Shown: positions 4,859 through 6,505 of the stretch, one piece after another
Position numbering within the stretch: the first letter of the stretch is position 1
Layout of the letters: each line of letters opens with the position of its first letter
Assembly (NCBI GenBank): GCA_016199375.1
Contig: JACQGV010000207.1
Location: 1-6,505 of the forward strand
Source of the DNA: Chloroflexota bacterium
GTDB taxonomy: Bacteria > Chloroflexota > Dehalococcoidia > SHYM01
Length of the DNA stretch: 6,505 bases
Direction: 5' to 3'
Notes under the pieces: generated by a model
Seen by the model: only the letters and a program-made list of their open reading frames with translations
The model's database searches: none
Told to the model about the DNA's origin: nothing
Made by a program: the position numbers and the translations under genes

Positions 4859-6211
4859 CTAACGCTCTCTCGGGTGCGCTGGTGCCTTGGGTGGGCGTGC
4901 CACGAGCATGAGGCCGCCCGCTGCGGCGATGGCGGCGACAAGTATCATCAGGAGCACGCTGTAGCTGCCGGTGGCGTCGAACAGAGCGCCGCCCAGGTAA
5001 GGGCCGAGGCCCGAGGTGAGGGCCCCGATAGGGGCGAAGGCGCCGCGGATAGTCCCCAGGGAGGCGCGGCCGAAGTAGTCGGGCCATAGCAGGCTCTGGA
5101 CCACCGGCATTGCGCCCTGGGTGAAGCCGCCTACACCGCCGTACACCAAGGCCGCCATAGGGCTGTGGACGTTCATGAGGATGACCAGCGAGATGGTGCT
5201 GCCCAGATAGTTGATGGCGGCCAGGTAGCGCAGGGGCACGAACTCCGCCGCCACGCCCCACACCACCTTCGCGGTCAGGGCGCCCAGGGCGAAGAAGGTG
5301 ACCTCTGTGGTCGTCACCGCCACTGAGAGCCCCCGGTCCTGGAGCAGGGGGACCGTGTGGATGGTGAGCGTGCTCAAGGCGAGGCCGGACAGGCTCATGG
5401 CGATAACCAGCATCCACAGGGCGGGGGTGCGGGCGGCCTCGCGGAGGGTCCAGTCCCTTTCCTCAATTTTGCGGCGGTGGGGCAGCCGCCAGCGGCGACG
5501 TTGGCCTGGCGACGGGATAGGTGGTCTGGGAGGGGCCTCGCCGTAGCCGTCGGGCCGCAGTCCCATATCCTCGGGCTGGCGGCGCATCAGCAGCAACGCC
5601 AAAGGCGCCACCACTACCAGGAGCAGCACGCCGAGGACCACCCAGGCGGTGCGCCACTGGTAGTGAACGAGGAGGAAGCCTGAGAGCTGGGCAAGGGCCA
5701 TCCCCCCAATGGATATACCGGTGGCGGCGATTGCCACGGCGCGGCCGCGCTGTTGCACAAACCACTTGGAGACCACAGTGGTGGTCACCATGCCGCTCAT
5801 GGTGCTGGCGCCCACCGACCACAGCACCCCGTAGATGAGGTAGAACTGGAGCAGGTTCGCCACCTGGCTAAGCGCCAGCAGGCTGCCGCCGGCCACCAGC
5901 GCCCCGCCGGCCATCAGGAGCCGGGGCCCGGACCGGTCCAGGAAGCGGCCCACGACGGGGCCCAGGGCTATGTTCACCAGCGCGCGCAGGGCAAGGGCGA
6001 AGGAGACGGCGCCGCGGCTCCATCCCAGCTCCTCGCTCATGGGCTTGAAGAAGAAGCCGAAGGCGTAGGAGCTGATCCCGACGCTGAAGAAGTCGCCCAC
6101 CCAGGAGCAGAGGACAATCCACCAGCCGTGGAAGACCTGCGGGCGCTGCTTGGGCGCTGCCGTAACTGCCGGGGCCTGGGGGCTTTGTGGGGATGCTACA
6201 GGGTCAGGCAT
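4859..6211 (-). CDS. MFS transporter, paralogue of the upstream carrier
   Basis: This is a 450-residue major facilitator superfamily carrier of the oxalate/formate antiporter-like branch, placed in the inner membrane with twelve predicted spans. A Pro/Ala/Gln-rich cytoplasmic tail (1-26) precedes FHGWWIVL at 27-34. GRFLDRSGPR at 88-97 is the loop 2-3 signature. RRQPEDMGLRPDG at 210-222 begins the central loop, which is shorter than in the other carrier, and ERDWTLREAARTPALW at 251-266 resumes the second half. YFGRASLGTIRG is at 379-390. The GC-rich, basic C-terminal tail ends in PRER. Two stretches, the 2-3 loop and the 16-residue block after the central loop, match the transporter at 1465-2844 almost or completely; the membrane spans differ more. 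The ATG at 6211 has GAGGAG 7 nt upstream. It is convergent with the DUF35 gene and so must have its own promoter. The substrate is unknown; a small carboxylate is likely from the family. Confidence 0.94.
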   Translation of the reverse strand: MPDPVASPQSPQAPAVTAAPKQRPQVFHGWWIVLCSWVGDFFSVGISSYAFGFFFKPMSEELGWSRGAVSFALALRALVNIALGPVVGRFLDRSGPRLLMAGGALVAGGSLLALSQVANLLQFYLIYGVLWSVGASTMSGMVTTTVVSKWFVQQRGRAVAIAATGISIGGMALAQLSGFLLVHYQWRTAWVVLGVLLLVVVAPLALLLMRRQPEDMGLRPDGYGEAPPRPPIPSPGQRRRWRLPHRRKIEERDWTLREAARTPALWMLVIAMSLSGLALSTLTIHTVPLLQDRGLSVAVTTTEVTFFALGALTAKVVWGVAAEFVPLRYLAAINYLGSTISLVILMNVHSPMAALVYGGVGGFTQGAMPVVQSLLWPDYFGRASLGTIRGAFAPIGALTSGLGPYLGGALFDATGSYSVLLMILVAAIAAAGGLMLVARPPKAPAHPRER

Positions 6212-6218
6212 GGCCCTG

Positions 6219-6224
6219 CTCCTC
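6219..6224 (-). promoter_or_regulatory. Ribosome binding site of the second MFS gene
   Basis: On the reverse strand GAGGAG ends 7 nt before the ATG at 6211, which is near-ideal spacing and confirms this start. It contrasts with the paralogue at 1465, which uses TTG. Confidence 0.6.
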
Positions 6225-6271
6225 GCCCAGGGGCCCCGCAGGGTTGCGCCTGGGCGGCCTCGCCGACCGCG

Positions 6272-6287
6272 GGCATCGTACTATGCC
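6272..6287. promoter_or_regulatory. Inverted repeat over the -10 candidate
   Basis: GGCAT at 6272-6276 and ATGCC at 6283-6287 are perfect inverted arms separated by 6 nt. They span the weak -10 candidate at 6278-6283 of the reverse-strand transporter. This placement would suit an operator, but arms this short occur often by chance in GC-rich DNA. Confidence 0.2.
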
Positions 6288-6306
6288 TAGGCCGGTGGCC
6301 TGTCAG
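6278..6306 (-). promoter_or_regulatory. Weak promoter candidate for the second MFS gene
   Basis: On the reverse strand CTGACA (6306-6301) is a five-of-six match to the -35 consensus, and 17 nt later TAGTAC (6283-6278) matches three of six -10 bases. Transcription would start near 6271, giving a leader of about 60 nt, similar in length to the leader predicted for the paralogous gene. Confidence 0.28.
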
Positions 6307-6505
6307 AAAACCTGCGCGGCTCAGCGCCCGAGGGCCCTGGGAGCGTGGCACGGGTGCCGCCCATCGCTGCCCCAGCGTCGTTGCGGATAGCAGCATGGTG
6401 GGGCTCAGGACAGAGTAGGTCTCATCAAGTACGCCCTTCACACATCCTCGGTCGGCGCGAAGGGTCGAGGGTGCCCGCGAACCATTGCTCTGCCCGTTCC
6501 CGGAC
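6307..6505. other. Right-hand flank, no gene recognised
   Basis: I find no reading frame with recognisable protein character on either strand. An 81-codon reverse frame beginning at 6441 overlaps the transporter's start region and shows no domain. A short inverted repeat, GGCAC at 6347-6351 and GTGCC at 6354-6358, is present but has no clear role. This may be the distal upstream region of a neighbouring gene outside the window. Confidence 0.35.

Noticed and set aside
4746..5417. 223-codon reverse-strand frame overlapping the end of the second MFS gene
   Set aside because: It is an alternative frame of the transporter region with low-complexity Pro/Arg/His/Gly composition and no recognisable motif; the overlapping carrier frame is far better supported.
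1..6505. Search for tRNA, rRNA, riboswitch, CRISPR array, insertion sequence or attachment site
   Set aside because: I saw no cloverleaf, repeated spacer pattern, transposase-like frame, terminal inverted repeats or target duplications.

Overview
The window is GC-rich bacterial DNA, roughly two-thirds G+C by eye, with five convincing genes, no RNA genes, no CRISPR array and no insertion sequence. Gene content and protein style suggest an environmental, uncultured-type lineage: a short Mrp with an N-terminal DUF59 domain, a cysteine-less SCP2/lipid-transfer-type thiolase beside a DUF35 protein, and two oxalate/formate-antiporter-like MFS carriers. A Chloroflexota member (Dehalococcoidia/SAR202-like) is my best guess. 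An actinobacterium or another GC-rich lineage rich in acyl-CoA catabolism is not excluded. This is inference from family distribution, not from a marker gene.

Layout, left to right. Positions 1-129 are a leader with an extended -10 promoter candidate overlapped by a 14-bp inverted repeat. Positions 130-1194 (+) encode an Mrp/NBP35-type P-loop ATPase for Fe-S cluster handling. Positions 1195-1464 are a spacer with a weak hairpin and a good sigma-70-like promoter (TTGACA, 17-nt spacer, TACCAT). Positions 1465-2844 (+) encode an MFS transporter read from a TTG start. Positions 2845-3101 are a spacer with a terminator-like hairpin. Positions 3102-4217 (+) encode the thiolase-like acyl-CoA protein, and 4226-4642 (+) encode its DUF35 zinc-ribbon/OB-fold partner; these two form a tight operon. 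Positions 4631-4657 form a strong stem-loop over the DUF35 stop codon. Positions 4643-4858 are the convergent gap. Positions 4859-6211 (-) encode a second MFS transporter, a clear paralogue of the first. Positions 6212-6505 are its upstream region, with a weak promoter candidate and an inverted repeat.

How the genes may work together (inference): the thiolase-like protein and DUF35 protein very likely form one heteromeric enzyme acting on an acyl-CoA thioester. Known relatives are the Ltp2/ChsH2-DUF35 retro-aldolase of steroid side-chain degradation, BbsA/BbsB of anaerobic toluene degradation, and the archaeal thiolase/DUF35/HMG-CoA synthase complex. Two carboxylate-type MFS carriers flank this pair in opposite orientations, so the block from 1465 to 6211 may be a small cassette for taking up and breaking down an organic acid. 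The Mrp gene looks like unrelated housekeeping. Nothing here is a clearly undescribed system. The most interesting item is the enzyme pair, which lacks the normal thiolase catalytic residues and is bracketed by duplicated transporters.
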